64,000 nt of DNA from Bacillota bacterium (GTDB taxonomy: Bacteria; Bacillota; Clostridia; Christensenellales; CAG-138), in NCBI GenBank assembly GCA_023400985.1, contig JAEXEN010000011.1:1-64000 (forward strand), given 5' to 3'. Made by a program: the position numbers and the translations under genes. Positions 9,396 to 17,678 of this stretch are shown here, piece after piece. The notes below the pieces were generated by a model, which saw only the letters and a program-made list of their open reading frames with translations, ran no database searches and was not told where the DNA came from. Every line of letters begins with the position of its first letter. Position 1 is the stretch's first letter.

Positions 9396-10046
9396 ATGAA
9401 CAAAATTATGACGGCCAGGGAGGCCATCAGCCGCATACGCGATAACGATGTTGTCATGATCGGCGGCTTTTTACAGTGCGGAACGCCCGAGCTGCTGCTT
9501 GAATCCCTCATTTCGGACAGCGAGGCGGCCGATCTTACCATCGTCAGCAACGATACCGGCTGGGACTATTTGAATACGTATAGGCTCATGGAGCTTGGCC
9601 GCGTGAAAAAGGTGTATTCCACGTGGGTCGGCGGCAATCCCCTTACGGGCGCTATGTATGCGGCCGATCCCGATAGCGTCGTGCTCGTGCCGCAGGGCAC
9701 GCTGGCCGAGGCTGTCCGCGCGGCGGGCAGCGGCATCGCGGGTTTTTTAACGCCCACGGGCGTAGGCACCATCGTGGCCGAGGGCAAAAACACCGTGGAG
9801 CTCGACGGGAAAGAGTATCTGTTCGAAAAAGCTTTATTTGGCGACGTCGCGCTCATACATGCCACCAAGGTCGATAAGTTCGGCAACTGTTACATGCGCG
9901 GCTCGAGCAAAAACTTCAACGCCATCATGCCGCAGGCCTGCAAGTTCGCCGTGGTGGAGGCCGAAGAGATCGTGGAGACCGGCGAGATCGACCCGGATCT
10001 TGTAACGGTGTCCGGCATCTATATCGACGCGATCGTGGCGCTTTAG
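9396..10046 (+). CDS. 3-oxoacid/acetate CoA-transferase subunit A
   Basis: 216 residues, typical for the alpha subunit of AtoD/CtfA-type CoA-transferases. With the next gene it should move CoA between acyl-CoA and free acids such as acetate, acetoacetate or butyrate. The conserved N-terminal glycine-rich GGFLQCG loop (GGFxxxG in the family) and the VPQGTL and FLTPTGVGT segments are present. RBS CGGAGG lies about 10 nt before the ATG. It is the first gene of a five-gene operon with subunit B 8 nt downstream. Substrate choice is not readable from sequence. Confidence 0.9.
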   Translation: MNKIMTAREAISRIRDNDVVMIGGFLQCGTPELLLESLISDSEAADLTIVSNDTGWDYLNTYRLMELGRVKKVYSTWVGGNPLTGAMYAADPDSVVLVPQGTLAEAVRAAGSGIAGFLTPTGVGTIVAEGKNTVELDGKEYLFEKALFGDVALIHATKVDKFGNCYMRGSSKNFNAIMPQACKFAVVEAEEIVETGEIDPDLVTVSGIYIDAIVAL

Positions 10047-10054
10047 GAGGGAAT

Positions 10055-10717
10055 ATGGACGCGAAGGTTTTTATAGCAAAGCGCGTTGCGCAGGAGCTTC
10101 GGGACGGCGATGTGGTGAATTTGGGCATCGGCTTGCCCACGCTTGTCGCGAACTACGTGCCTGAAGGCATCACCGTCATCTTCCAATCGGAAAACGGCAT
10201 TTTGGGCCTCGGGCCCGCGCCTGCGCCCGGAAAAGAGGATAAGGACATCCGAAACGCCGGCGGCGGCTGTGTGACGGCCATTCCCGGCGCGCAGTTCGTG
10301 AACAGTGCCGATTCGTTCGCCGCCATACGCGGCGGGCATGTGGCTATGGCGGTTTTGGGCGCCTTACAGGTGGACGAAGAGGGCAACCTCGCCAATTGGC
10401 TCGTGCCGGGGAAAAAGCTGAACGGTATGGGCGGCGCCATGGACCTTGTGTCGGGTGCGCGGCAGGTCGTGATCGCCATGGAGCATACCGCAAAGGGCGC
10501 GCCGAAAATTTTAAGGGAATGCACCTACCCGCTCACAGGCAAAGGCGTTGTGAAGCTCATCGTCACGGAAATGGCCGTGATACGCGTCACGAAGGAAGGG
10601 CTTGTGCTCGAGGAGATCGCGCCCGGCTATACCATTGAACATGTGCTCGCAGCCACGGAGGCGAAGCTTCTCATTCACGAAAACCTCAAGGTGATGGATG
10701 TGGGCGGGGAATCTTAA
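10055..10717 (+). CDS. 3-oxoacid/acetate CoA-transferase subunit B
   Basis: 220 residues, AtoA/CtfB type. The catalytic glutamate that forms the glutamyl-CoA thioester is Glu46 in the motif SENGILG. The GIGLPT motif near residue 24 and the GGAMD(L) segment are also typical. It pairs with subunit A as a heteromer. RBS AGGAGG overlaps the end of the preceding gene and spacing is 8 nt, so the two are co-translated. The following thiolase suggests acetoacetyl-CoA as one substrate. Confidence 0.92.
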   Translation: MDAKVFIAKRVAQELRDGDVVNLGIGLPTLVANYVPEGITVIFQSENGILGLGPAPAPGKEDKDIRNAGGGCVTAIPGAQFVNSADSFAAIRGGHVAMAVLGALQVDEEGNLANWLVPGKKLNGMGGAMDLVSGARQVVIAMEHTAKGAPKILRECTYPLTGKGVVKLIVTEMAVIRVTKEGLVLEEIAPGYTIEHVLAATEAKLLIHENLKVMDVGGES

Positions 10718-10748
10718 AAAATAGATCATGAATAAAGGAGATACGCAT

Positions 10749-11930
10749 ATGGCAAAGGAGATCGTGCTTGCGGGCGCGTGCCGTACGGCGCTCGGGAAAT
10801 TCGGAGGGGGTCTCGCGGAAGTACCCGCCGTAGACTTGGGCGCGGTGGTTATCAAGGAAGCGGTCAGGCGCGCAGGTATAGAGCCGAAGCAGGTGGACGA
10901 GGTATTTATGGGCTGCGTTTTGCAAGCGGGCCTCGGCCAGAACGTGGCGCGGCAGGCTTCGCTCAAGGCGGGGCTTCCCGTAGAAGTGCCCGCGACTACC
11001 GTCAACAACGTATGCGGCTCGGGCCTGAAATGCGTGGGCCTCGCGGCGGCGCTCATCGCCGCAGGCGAGGCGGATATCGTGGTGGCGGGCGGCACGGAAA
11101 ACATGAGCCTCGCGCCCTATGCGCTTCCCCAAGCGCGCTTCGGGTACCGCATGAACGATGGCAAGCTCGTGGATACCATGATCAAGGACGGCCTCTGGGA
11201 GGCGTTCAACGATTATCATATGGGCGTTACCGCCGAGAACGTCGCCAAAAAATACGGCATCACGCGCGAGATGCAGGATGCATTCGCCGCGAAGAGCCAG
11301 CAAAAATGCGAGAAAGCGCAAAACGAAGGCAAGTTTGACGAGGAGATCGTGCCTGTAGAGATCAAGGTCAAAAAAGAAGTGATCGAATTTAAAAGAGACG
11401 AGTTTCCCCGCGCGGGCGTTACCGCCGAGGGGCTTACAAAACTCAGGCCGGCCTTCCTAAACGACGGCACGGTAACGGCGGCAAACGCGTCCGGCATCAA
11501 CGACGGTGCGGCCGCGGTGGTGGTGATGAGCGCTGAAAAGGCCAAAGAGCTCGGCATAAAACCGCTCGCGAGGCTCCTTATTTGCACGTCCGCTGGCGTG
11601 GAGCCCGAGATCATGGGCATAGGCCCCGTTGCGAGCACCGGCAAGGCGCTCAAGCGCATGGGCCTTACCATAGACGATATCGACCTCGTCGAGGCGAACG
11701 AGGCGTTCGCTGCGCAGGCTGTTGCGGTAGGCGGCGAGCTCCAGTTCCCCGAGGAAAAGCTTAACGTCAACGGCGGTGCGATCGCGCTCGGGCACCCCAT
11801 CGGCGCGTCCGGCTGCCGCATTCTCGTAACGCTTTTATATGAGCTCAAACGGCAGGGCAAAAAGCGCGGCATCGCCACGCTCTGCGTGGGCGGCGGCATG
11901 GGTGTGACCGCCATCGTGGAGGCGTTCTAA
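10749..11930 (+). CDS. acetyl-CoA acetyltransferase (thiolase)
   Basis: 393 residues, the normal length. It condenses two acetyl-CoA to acetoacetyl-CoA, or runs in reverse. Cys89 in NNVCGSG is the acyl-accepting cysteine; the EANEAFAAQ segment, the GHPIG histidine and the C-terminal CVGGGMG cysteine complete the active site. ATG 10749 is preferred over the in-frame ATG 10728 because AAGGAG lies about 9 nt upstream and the protein then starts at the family position (MAKEIVLA). The next gene begins directly after its stop. The pairing with CoA-transferase fits acetoacetate or butyrate metabolism, but no hydroxybutyryl-CoA dehydrogenase, crotonase or butyryl-CoA dehydrogenase is in the window. 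Confidence 0.95.
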   Translation: MAKEIVLAGACRTALGKFGGGLAEVPAVDLGAVVIKEAVRRAGIEPKQVDEVFMGCVLQAGLGQNVARQASLKAGLPVEVPATTVNNVCGSGLKCVGLAAALIAAGEADIVVAGGTENMSLAPYALPQARFGYRMNDGKLVDTMIKDGLWEAFNDYHMGVTAENVAKKYGITREMQDAFAAKSQQKCEKAQNEGKFDEEIVPVEIKVKKEVIEFKRDEFPRAGVTAEGLTKLRPAFLNDGTVTAANASGINDGAAAVVVMSAEKAKELGIKPLARLLICTSAGVEPEIMGIGPVASTGKALKRMGLTIDDIDLVEANEAFAAQAVAVGGELQFPEEKLNVNGGAIALGHPIGASGCRILVTLLYELKRQGKKRGIATLCVGGGMGVTAIVEAF

Positions 11931-12344
11931 ATGCTGCAAACAGGGATCCGAGGAGAAGCAAGCGTTGCGGTAAGCGGCAATAACACCGCTGCGGCCATGA
12001 AAAGCGGGCTTCTCCCTGTGTTCGCAACACCCATGATGGTGGCGCTCATGGAGGATGCTGCGGCGCAAAGCGTGCAGCCCTACCTTTCAGAGGGACAAAC
12101 CACTGTGGGAACGCTTGTAAATGTGAAGCATGTAAGCGCCACGCCCGAGGGTATGACGGTCACGGCGCAAAGCGAGCTTATCGGAATCGACTCCCGGCGG
12201 CTTGTATTTTCGGTTTCCGCATACGACGGCGCGGGGCTTGTGGGCGAAGGCACGCATGAGCGCTTCATCATCGACGCCGCACGGTTCACGGAAAAGACAA
12301 GGGCGAAGGCTGAAAGGCAAAGCGCCGGCGGAGGAAAATTATGA
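11931..12344 (+). CDS. FlK-like hotdog thioesterase
   Basis: 137 residues. It resembles the fluoroacetyl-CoA thioesterase FlK (139 residues) of Streptomyces cattleya. The catalytic triad there is Thr42, Glu50 and His76; here Thr33 (FATPMM), Glu41 (LMEDAA) and His67 (NVKHV) occur with exactly the same spacing of 8 and 26 residues. It should hydrolyse a short acyl-CoA. It starts immediately after the thiolase stop and overlaps the next start codon by ATGA, so it is fully embedded in the operon. A role in draining a trapped or toxic acyl-CoA and returning free CoA is an inference; the substrate is unknown. Confidence 0.82.
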   Translation: MLQTGIRGEASVAVSGNNTAAAMKSGLLPVFATPMMVALMEDAAAQSVQPYLSEGQTTVGTLVNVKHVSATPEGMTVTAQSELIGIDSRRLVFSVSAYDGAGLVGEGTHERFIIDAARFTEKTRAKAERQSAGGGKL

Positions 12345-13708
12345 TCTACGATCTCATTATTTTAGGCGGCGGTCCGGCCGGCTATCTGGCGGCGGAACGC
12401 GCTGGGCACGCGGGCATGCAGGTGCTCCTCATAGAGAAACGGTCGGTGGGCGGCGTATGCCTCAACGAGGGTTGCATTCCCACAAAAACGCTTTTATATA
12501 GCGCCAAGCTCCTTGACGGCGCGGTAAACGGCGCCAAATACGGCGTGAACGCACCGGAAGTAAGACTCGACCATGCGAAAGTCGTCGCCCGCAAGGACAA
12601 GGTCGTGAGGCTTTTGACAGGCGGTGTGAAAAGTACATTGAAGGCCGAAAACGTAACTCTCCTGGAGGGCGAAGGAAAGCTTACAGGAAAAAAAGAAGAG
12701 GGCTTTCTCGTAGAGGCCGCGGGCCAAACGCATACGGGGAAACGCCTCCTTCTCGCCATGGGCTCCATGCCCGCGCTGCCGCCCATCAAGGGCTTAAGCG
12801 AGGCGCTTCAAAACGGGTTTTTGATGACGAGCCGCGAGGCGCTCGAAAGAAAAGAGCTTCCCAAATCGCTTTGCGTCATCGGCGGGGGCGTTATAGGCCT
12901 CGAACTCGCGTCCTATTTTTGCTCCGCGGGCACGAAGGTGACCGTCGTCGAAATGCTCGATCATATTGCGGGCGAGACGGATAGGGAGCTTTCGGCGCTG
13001 CTTCAAAAGAACTACGAGAAAAAGGGCATTTTCTTCGCGCTTTCCGCCCGCGTCACCGAGATCCAAGAAAACGGCGTGCGGTACGAAAAGGACGGCGCAG
13101 AAACTTTCTTGGAAACGGACGCGGCGCTCCTTTGCATCGGCAGAAAACCCAATACCGCGAACATGGGCCTTGAGAACATCGGCGTAAAGCTTGAGCGCGG
13201 CGCGGTCGTCACGGACGAACATATGCTTACAAATGTGGAAAACGTCTATGCAGCGGGCGATGTGAACGGCAGATCCATGCTCGCGCACACCGCATACCGC
13301 GAGGCCGAAGTTGCGGTGAACAATATGCTTGAGCATCCGGAATACATGCGTTATACGGCTATCCCCTCGGTCATCTACACCAACCCAGAGCTCGCGTCCG
13401 TGGGCGAAACCGAGGAAAGCGCGCGCGAAAAAGGGTACGATATTGAGGTCGTCACATTGCCCATGCGCTATAGCGGCCGTTACCTCGCGGAAAACGAAGG
13501 TGGCGACGGCATCTTCAAGCTTATCGCCGATAAAAAGCGCGGCGTGCTTTTGGGCGCGCAGGCAATATGCAACTACGCCTCGGAGTTTATCGTGGCGGCG
13601 GGCATTTTGATAGAGCTCGAAACGCCCGTAGAGCGGATCAGGGAGCTTGTGTTCCCGCACCCGACAGTTTCGGAAATACTCCGCGAAGCGGTGTTTAAAT
13701 TGTCCTAA
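12341..13708 (+). CDS. lpdA: dihydrolipoyl dehydrogenase
   Basis: 455 residues. FAD-dependent pyridine nucleotide-disulfide oxidoreductase that reoxidises dihydrolipoyl groups with NAD+. The N-terminal FAD loop GGGPAG, the redox pair Cys40/Cys45 (GGVCLNEGC), the NAD loop GGGVIGLE near 184, the second FAD motif ending AAGD near 307 and the C-terminal HPTVSE base motif are all intact. It overlaps the thioesterase stop (ATGA). No E1, E2 or glycine-cleavage genes and no lipoylated protein are in the window, so its partner here is unclear; it may serve another disulfide substrate. A terminator follows at 13749. Confidence 0.92.
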   Translation: MIYDLIILGGGPAGYLAAERAGHAGMQVLLIEKRSVGGVCLNEGCIPTKTLLYSAKLLDGAVNGAKYGVNAPEVRLDHAKVVARKDKVVRLLTGGVKSTLKAENVTLLEGEGKLTGKKEEGFLVEAAGQTHTGKRLLLAMGSMPALPPIKGLSEALQNGFLMTSREALERKELPKSLCVIGGGVIGLELASYFCSAGTKVTVVEMLDHIAGETDRELSALLQKNYEKKGIFFALSARVTEIQENGVRYEKDGAETFLETDAALLCIGRKPNTANMGLENIGVKLERGAVVTDEHMLTNVENVYAAGDVNGRSMLAHTAYREAEVAVNNMLEHPEYMRYTAIPSVIYTNPELASVGETEESAREKGYDIEVVTLPMRYSGRYLAENEGGDGIFKLIADKKRGVLLGAQAICNYASEFIVAAGILIELETPVERIRELVFPHPTVSEILREAVFKLS

Positions 13709-13748
13709 AACGTACGTAAAACCTCGAATTATTTCGGATTTGTGAAAT

Positions 13749-13783
13749 GCGCCGCTTTCCCCCTATGAAGCGGCGCGTTTTGC
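13749..13783 (+). terminator. terminator of the CoA operon
   Basis: 9-bp GC-rich stem (GCGCCGCTT and complement), 10-nt loop, then GTTTT. The -10 box TATAAT at 13787-13792 for the next gene follows at once. Confidence 0.8.
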
Positions 13784-13825
13784 GGTTATAATACGAGCAG
13801 GGAAGAATTTCTATCGGGAGGGTGC

Positions 13826-15505
13826 ATGGATTCCGGTTTAGGGAAGGGCGCTGAGAAAGAGCTTAGCGTACCCAGATACGTGCAAAAGCGCAGCGCGGCC
13901 CAGCGGACAGCGTCTAATTCCTCGCGCGCATCCTCGCAAAGCGGCACAAGAAAAGGCACCGTGAAGAAGAAAAACGGCGGTTCCAATAAGCGCAAGCGGC
14001 GCAGACAAAAGGCCACCGCGCGCACATGGATCATCGCGTCGGCGCTCGTGCTCGTCGCGGCGGTGCTCGTGGTGCTGTTCGGCGGCGACAGGGGCGAGGC
14101 GATCAGCTCCGTCGTCGACGGCGGCGATAAAATTTTAGAGGGCGTTTACATCGAAAACACCTATATGGGCGGCAAAACCGCCGACGAGGCCCGCGCGCAG
14201 ATCACGGAACTCGCGCACGCGGAGATCGCACAGGCGGGTATTACGCTTACCTCCGACAACGGGAGCTATTCGCTTTCAGCCGTTGAGCTCGGCCTGTCGG
14301 CAAGCATAGATGAGGCCGTTGCGGAGGCGATCGCCTACGGGCGCTCCGGTACCGTGTTCGAAAATGCGCGCCTCAAAGCGGAACTCAAGGAGACGGGAAA
14401 AAACTTTACGCTTTCCTACAGCGTAAAGGACGCGGTGCTTTTAAATAGCCTTGAAGAGATCAAGGCGCAGTTCGATATCGCCCCCGAGGAGCCCTACGCC
14501 GTTCCGTCTTTGAGCGAAGATTTTGTGCAGAACTTCACGTTTTACGACGGTAAAAGCGGCTATTCTCTCGATGCGGAGGCGACCGCGAAGCTCGTGAAAG
14601 ATGCCGTGGCGAACGGGGAGCTGAGTACGCAGATAAAGCCCGTCTACACGGAAACGCCGCCTGCGATGACGCTCGATTTTATCAAGGAAAACACCGAGCG
14701 TATCGCCACCTATACCACGCGCTACAGAAACGGCGGCTCCGAGATCGTGGAGAACCGTGTGTTCAACATCCAAAAGGCGGCGGACATCCTCAACTGTCAT
14801 GTCGTGCTCCCGGGGGAGACCTTCAGCTACAATACGGTGGTGGGCCCGCGCACGACGGCGGGCGGCTGGAAGGAAGCCAACGGCATATCGGGCGGCAAGG
14901 AATACACATTGCAGGCGGGCGGCGGCGTATGTCAAACGAGCACCACCCTTTACAACGCCCTGCTGTGCGGCAACCTCAATGTGACGGACCGCAGCAAGCA
15001 TTCCATCCCCTCCGACTATGTGGATAAGGGCCTCGACGCTACGGTGGATACGAGCGGTATCGATTTGAAGTTCCTCAACGATACGGGCGCGCCCATCTAC
15101 ATCTTCATGTATATCAAGCCCGATCCGGACGATTCCAAATATTTTATCGTCACCGCTTCCCTTTACGGCAAGCCGTTGCCCGAGGGCGTCACCTATAAAC
15201 CGAGAAGCGTTATAACGGCTACCGCCGTGCAGGATCAGCCCGTCTATACCGAGGATTCCGCCATACCGCGCGGCTACCAGCTCATTTCCGTGCAGCCGCA
15301 TGACGGCTTTACGGCCGAGGCGTATCTCGATAAATACGTCAACGGCGAACTCGTGAGCTCCGAGCACCTTCATACCGATAAATACCGCGGCAATCCGGCG
15401 GAGATACGCCTCGGCACCGGCGATCCCGCGGTCCTTGTCGTGCCGCCGGGCGCTACCCCCGTTTCTGCGCCGGAGGGTGGCGATGTGGGCGGGGGCAACG
15501 GATGA
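13826..15505 (+). CDS. VanW-family membrane-anchored wall protein
   Basis: 559 residues. A very basic cytoplasmic tail of about 65 residues, rich in Lys/Arg/Ser, precedes one membrane helix (about 69-88). Outside follow two putative peptidoglycan-binding (PG_binding_4-like) segments and a VanW domain from about residue 310 with the signature region LPGETFSYN...VVGPRTTA and GGGVCQTST. A Gly/Pro tail ends the protein. VanW occurs in some glycopeptide-resistance clusters, but its activity is unknown and no other van gene is here. TATAAT at 13787 serves as -10, and GGGAGG is about 7 nt before the ATG. It overlaps the next gene by ATGA. Confidence 0.88.
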   Translation: MDSGLGKGAEKELSVPRYVQKRSAAQRTASNSSRASSQSGTRKGTVKKKNGGSNKRKRRRQKATARTWIIASALVLVAAVLVVLFGGDRGEAISSVVDGGDKILEGVYIENTYMGGKTADEARAQITELAHAEIAQAGITLTSDNGSYSLSAVELGLSASIDEAVAEAIAYGRSGTVFENARLKAELKETGKNFTLSYSVKDAVLLNSLEEIKAQFDIAPEEPYAVPSLSEDFVQNFTFYDGKSGYSLDAEATAKLVKDAVANGELSTQIKPVYTETPPAMTLDFIKENTERIATYTTRYRNGGSEIVENRVFNIQKAADILNCHVVLPGETFSYNTVVGPRTTAGGWKEANGISGGKEYTLQAGGGVCQTSTTLYNALLCGNLNVTDRSKHSIPSDYVDKGLDATVDTSGIDLKFLNDTGAPIYIFMYIKPDPDDSKYFIVTASLYGKPLPEGVTYKPRSVITATAVQDQPVYTEDSAIPRGYQLISVQPHDGFTAEAYLDKYVNGELVSSEHLHTDKYRGNPAEIRLGTGDPAVLVVPPGATPVSAPEGGDVGGGNG

Positions 15506-16821
15506 GGGCATTCAGAAAAAAAGCGGTTTCCGTTTTGCTCGCCGCACTTTTGCTGTGCGGCGCGTTTTCGGCTTGCGTCGGCTATTCCGGCAACATGGAG
15601 GGACGCGTATCCGGCGCTCCCGCCGCACCGATCTATAAGCTTTACAACAAAATACCGCTTTCGAGCATTTCCTCTATAGAAGGCGTCACGGGCTCCATCG
15701 CCACGGGCGAAGCGGTGTTCCATGCGTTCGCAACTGGAGGCGAACGCGTTGAAACGCTCAGAGCGGACGAGCTTCTTTCCTATGAAAGCCGCTATGCAAA
15801 CGTGATTTCGACGTATTATAGAAGCCGGATTTCGGGCGACATGCTTCTGCCTTACATGGCCATGCTTTACGCATCGGAAAACGGCTTTGAGCGCGCGTAT
15901 TTCAGCTCCCGGGAACTTACCGTGGACGACATTTATAAATCCTATAGCTATCTTACCTGTGACGATCCTTTCTTTGAAAGCAACTATAACCTCGACGTCG
16001 AGTATCTCACGCCGCCCGAGGGCGATTTGGAGACGCCCGTGTTTTACTGCCTGTATACGACGGTGCTTGAAAGTGGGCATTCGGAAAGGAAACTTGAGGC
16101 ATACGAAAAAGCGAAGGAAATGGTATCATCGCTGCCCGCTTCGCTTCAGGATGAGGCCGGAAAGGCCGAATACCTTTACCGCAAGCTCACCGAGACCACG
16201 CGCTATATCGGCTACGACGAAAACGAGCAGCCCGATTACCTGTACGACGCGCTCGTTTTGGGCAGGAGCAACTGCGACGGCTTTGCCAATGCGCTCGCCA
16301 TGCTCTATAACCTCGTTGGGATCGAAAGCGTGCTTTCCGTCGGCACCGACGAGGGCGAAGGCCACGCATGGGTCACGGCGAAGCTCGACGGCAGCTTTTA
16401 CCATTTTGACCCCACCTACGATTCCGACGCCGCGCGCGACGTAAGCTACGGCGGTAAGCTCTACTATTTCCGTATGTCCGATACGGCCGCGTTCGCGCTT
16501 TCGCGCAGCTACGACGCCGATATAGAAGACGCCGCGCCCAAGTGCCCCGATACGTCGTTTGATTTAGCGCCCGTGGATATCATGGTGACCGATTTCAGCC
16601 TTAAGAGCATGCAATCAGCTGTTGCGGACGCGCTCGAAGCGGATATCAACGGCGACGACGGCTGCCTGGTGGTCGCCTGCCCGCAGTTTTTCGGGGCGTC
16701 GTGGGATGCGCTGGACGCGTACTTTGGCGCGATGGCGGACGAAGTCGATATAGCGGGCACCGTGGACGCCTATCTTCTGAGCGACAGGGGATTGATGGTG
16801 CTCTACGGTTCGGCGGAATAA
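15502..16821 (+). CDS. transglutaminase-like lipoprotein
   Basis: 439 residues. The signal peptide ends near a lipobox (FSAC), suggesting lipid anchoring. The central domain is of the transglutaminase/protease core type: Cys258 (SNCDGFA), His288 (GHAWV) and Asp303 (FDPTYD) form the expected triad. Such bacterial secreted proteins act as proteases, peptide amidases or cross-linkers; which one is unknown. The C-terminal 90 residues have no family I recognise. It is translationally coupled to the VanW gene by an ATGA overlap, so the two probably act together at the wall. Confidence 0.85.
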   Translation: MRAFRKKAVSVLLAALLLCGAFSACVGYSGNMEGRVSGAPAAPIYKLYNKIPLSSISSIEGVTGSIATGEAVFHAFATGGERVETLRADELLSYESRYANVISTYYRSRISGDMLLPYMAMLYASENGFERAYFSSRELTVDDIYKSYSYLTCDDPFFESNYNLDVEYLTPPEGDLETPVFYCLYTTVLESGHSERKLEAYEKAKEMVSSLPASLQDEAGKAEYLYRKLTETTRYIGYDENEQPDYLYDALVLGRSNCDGFANALAMLYNLVGIESVLSVGTDEGEGHAWVTAKLDGSFYHFDPTYDSDAARDVSYGGKLYYFRMSDTAAFALSRSYDADIEDAAPKCPDTSFDLAPVDIMVTDFSLKSMQSAVADALEADINGDDGCLVVACPQFFGASWDALDAYFGAMADEVDIAGTVDAYLLSDRGLMVLYGSAE

Positions 16822-16887
16822 ACGTGCGTACTTTTTGTTAAAATATGTTAAAATAGGCTTTATGAAATACAAGTGGAGGCACATCGA

Positions 16888-17541
16888 ATGAATCCCATCG
16901 TATTCCGCAATATTTCTTACGGGCTGTACGTCGTCGGTACGCAAGACGCCGCAAACGATCGCCCCACAGGCTGCATCGTCAACAGCGTCATGCAGATCAC
17001 CTCGATGCCGGCGACCGTTGCGATAAGCGTCAACCACGACAATTACACCAACGCCTGCATACGTTCAAGCGGCATGTTTTCCGTTTCCATCCTCTCGGAA
17101 AAATGCGATCCCGCCGTGATCGGCAAATTTGGCTTCCGCACCGGCCGCGATACGGACAAGTTTGCGGACGTAGGCTATGCGCGAAAAATGGGCATGCCCG
17201 TTTTGAAGAACTGTTGCGGCTATCTCGTATGCAAGGTCATTTCCACGATGGAAGCGCCTACCCATACGGTGTTTTTGGGTGAGGTCGTCGACGGGGATAC
17301 GATGCTGGAAGAGCCGCCCATGACCTATGCCTATTACCATAAGGTCGTCAAGGGGAAGACCCCGAAAAACGCCTCCACCTACATCGCGGAGGAAAAGCCC
17401 GCGGAGAAAAAGACCGTTTGGCGCTGCACCCTGTGCGGCTACGAATACGATGGGGAAATCCCTTTCGAGCAGCTTCCCGACGATTACGTCTGCCCGCTCT
17501 GCGGCGCAACCAAGGATATGTTCCAGAAGATCGAGGCATAA
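16888..17541 (+). CDS. hrb: high-molecular-weight rubredoxin (flavin reductase-rubredoxin fusion)
   Basis: 217 residues. The N-terminal 150 form an FMN-binding flavin reductase domain of the split-barrel type (SVMQITSMPA, FSVSILSE). The C-terminal 50 are a rubredoxin with paired iron-binding cysteines CTLCGYEYDG and CPLCGATKD. In Moorella, Hrb passes electrons from NADH to the diiron flavoprotein that reduces oxygen or nitric oxide, so this is an oxygen-tolerance protein of anaerobes. ATG 16888 is chosen over GTG 16873 because GGAGG lies between them at 16875-16879. No flavodiiron protein is adjacent. Confidence 0.92.
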   Translation: MNPIVFRNISYGLYVVGTQDAANDRPTGCIVNSVMQITSMPATVAISVNHDNYTNACIRSSGMFSVSILSEKCDPAVIGKFGFRTGRDTDKFADVGYARKMGMPVLKNCCGYLVCKVISTMEAPTHTVFLGEVVDGDTMLEEPPMTYAYYHKVVKGKTPKNASTYIAEEKPAEKKTVWRCTLCGYEYDGEIPFEQLPDDYVCPLCGATKDMFQKIEA

Positions 17542-17554
17542 ACGTGTTATAATA

Positions 17555-17604
17555 CGTTATAAATCGCATGGACTCGCCGCTGCGTGCCCATGCGATTTAT
17601 AACG
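17555..17604. repeat. 17-bp perfect inverted repeat at the exporter promoter
   Basis: Perfect 17-bp arms with a 16-nt loop start two bases after a TATAAT at 17548-17553. The transcript would begin inside the left arm, so this is either a 5' mRNA hairpin, an operator, or a terminator for hrb (stop at 17541). Confidence 0.6.
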
Positions 17605-17678
17605 AAATTTTCAGACAGGGTAGGGACGGCGAAAACCGCCCCATGTTTTGCTTGCCAAAAATTTTTGAGGAGGCGCCT

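Noticed and set aside
13826..15505. vancomycin resistance cluster
   Set aside because: Only the VanW domain is present; no vanA/B-type ligase, vanH, vanX or vanRS accompanies it.
14441..15511. 356-residue minus-strand frame opposite the VanW gene
   Set aside because: Its residues show no domain and it is a codon-bias shadow of a well-supported gene; similar long shadows occur opposite recQ, lpdA, nrdD and the LuxR sensor.
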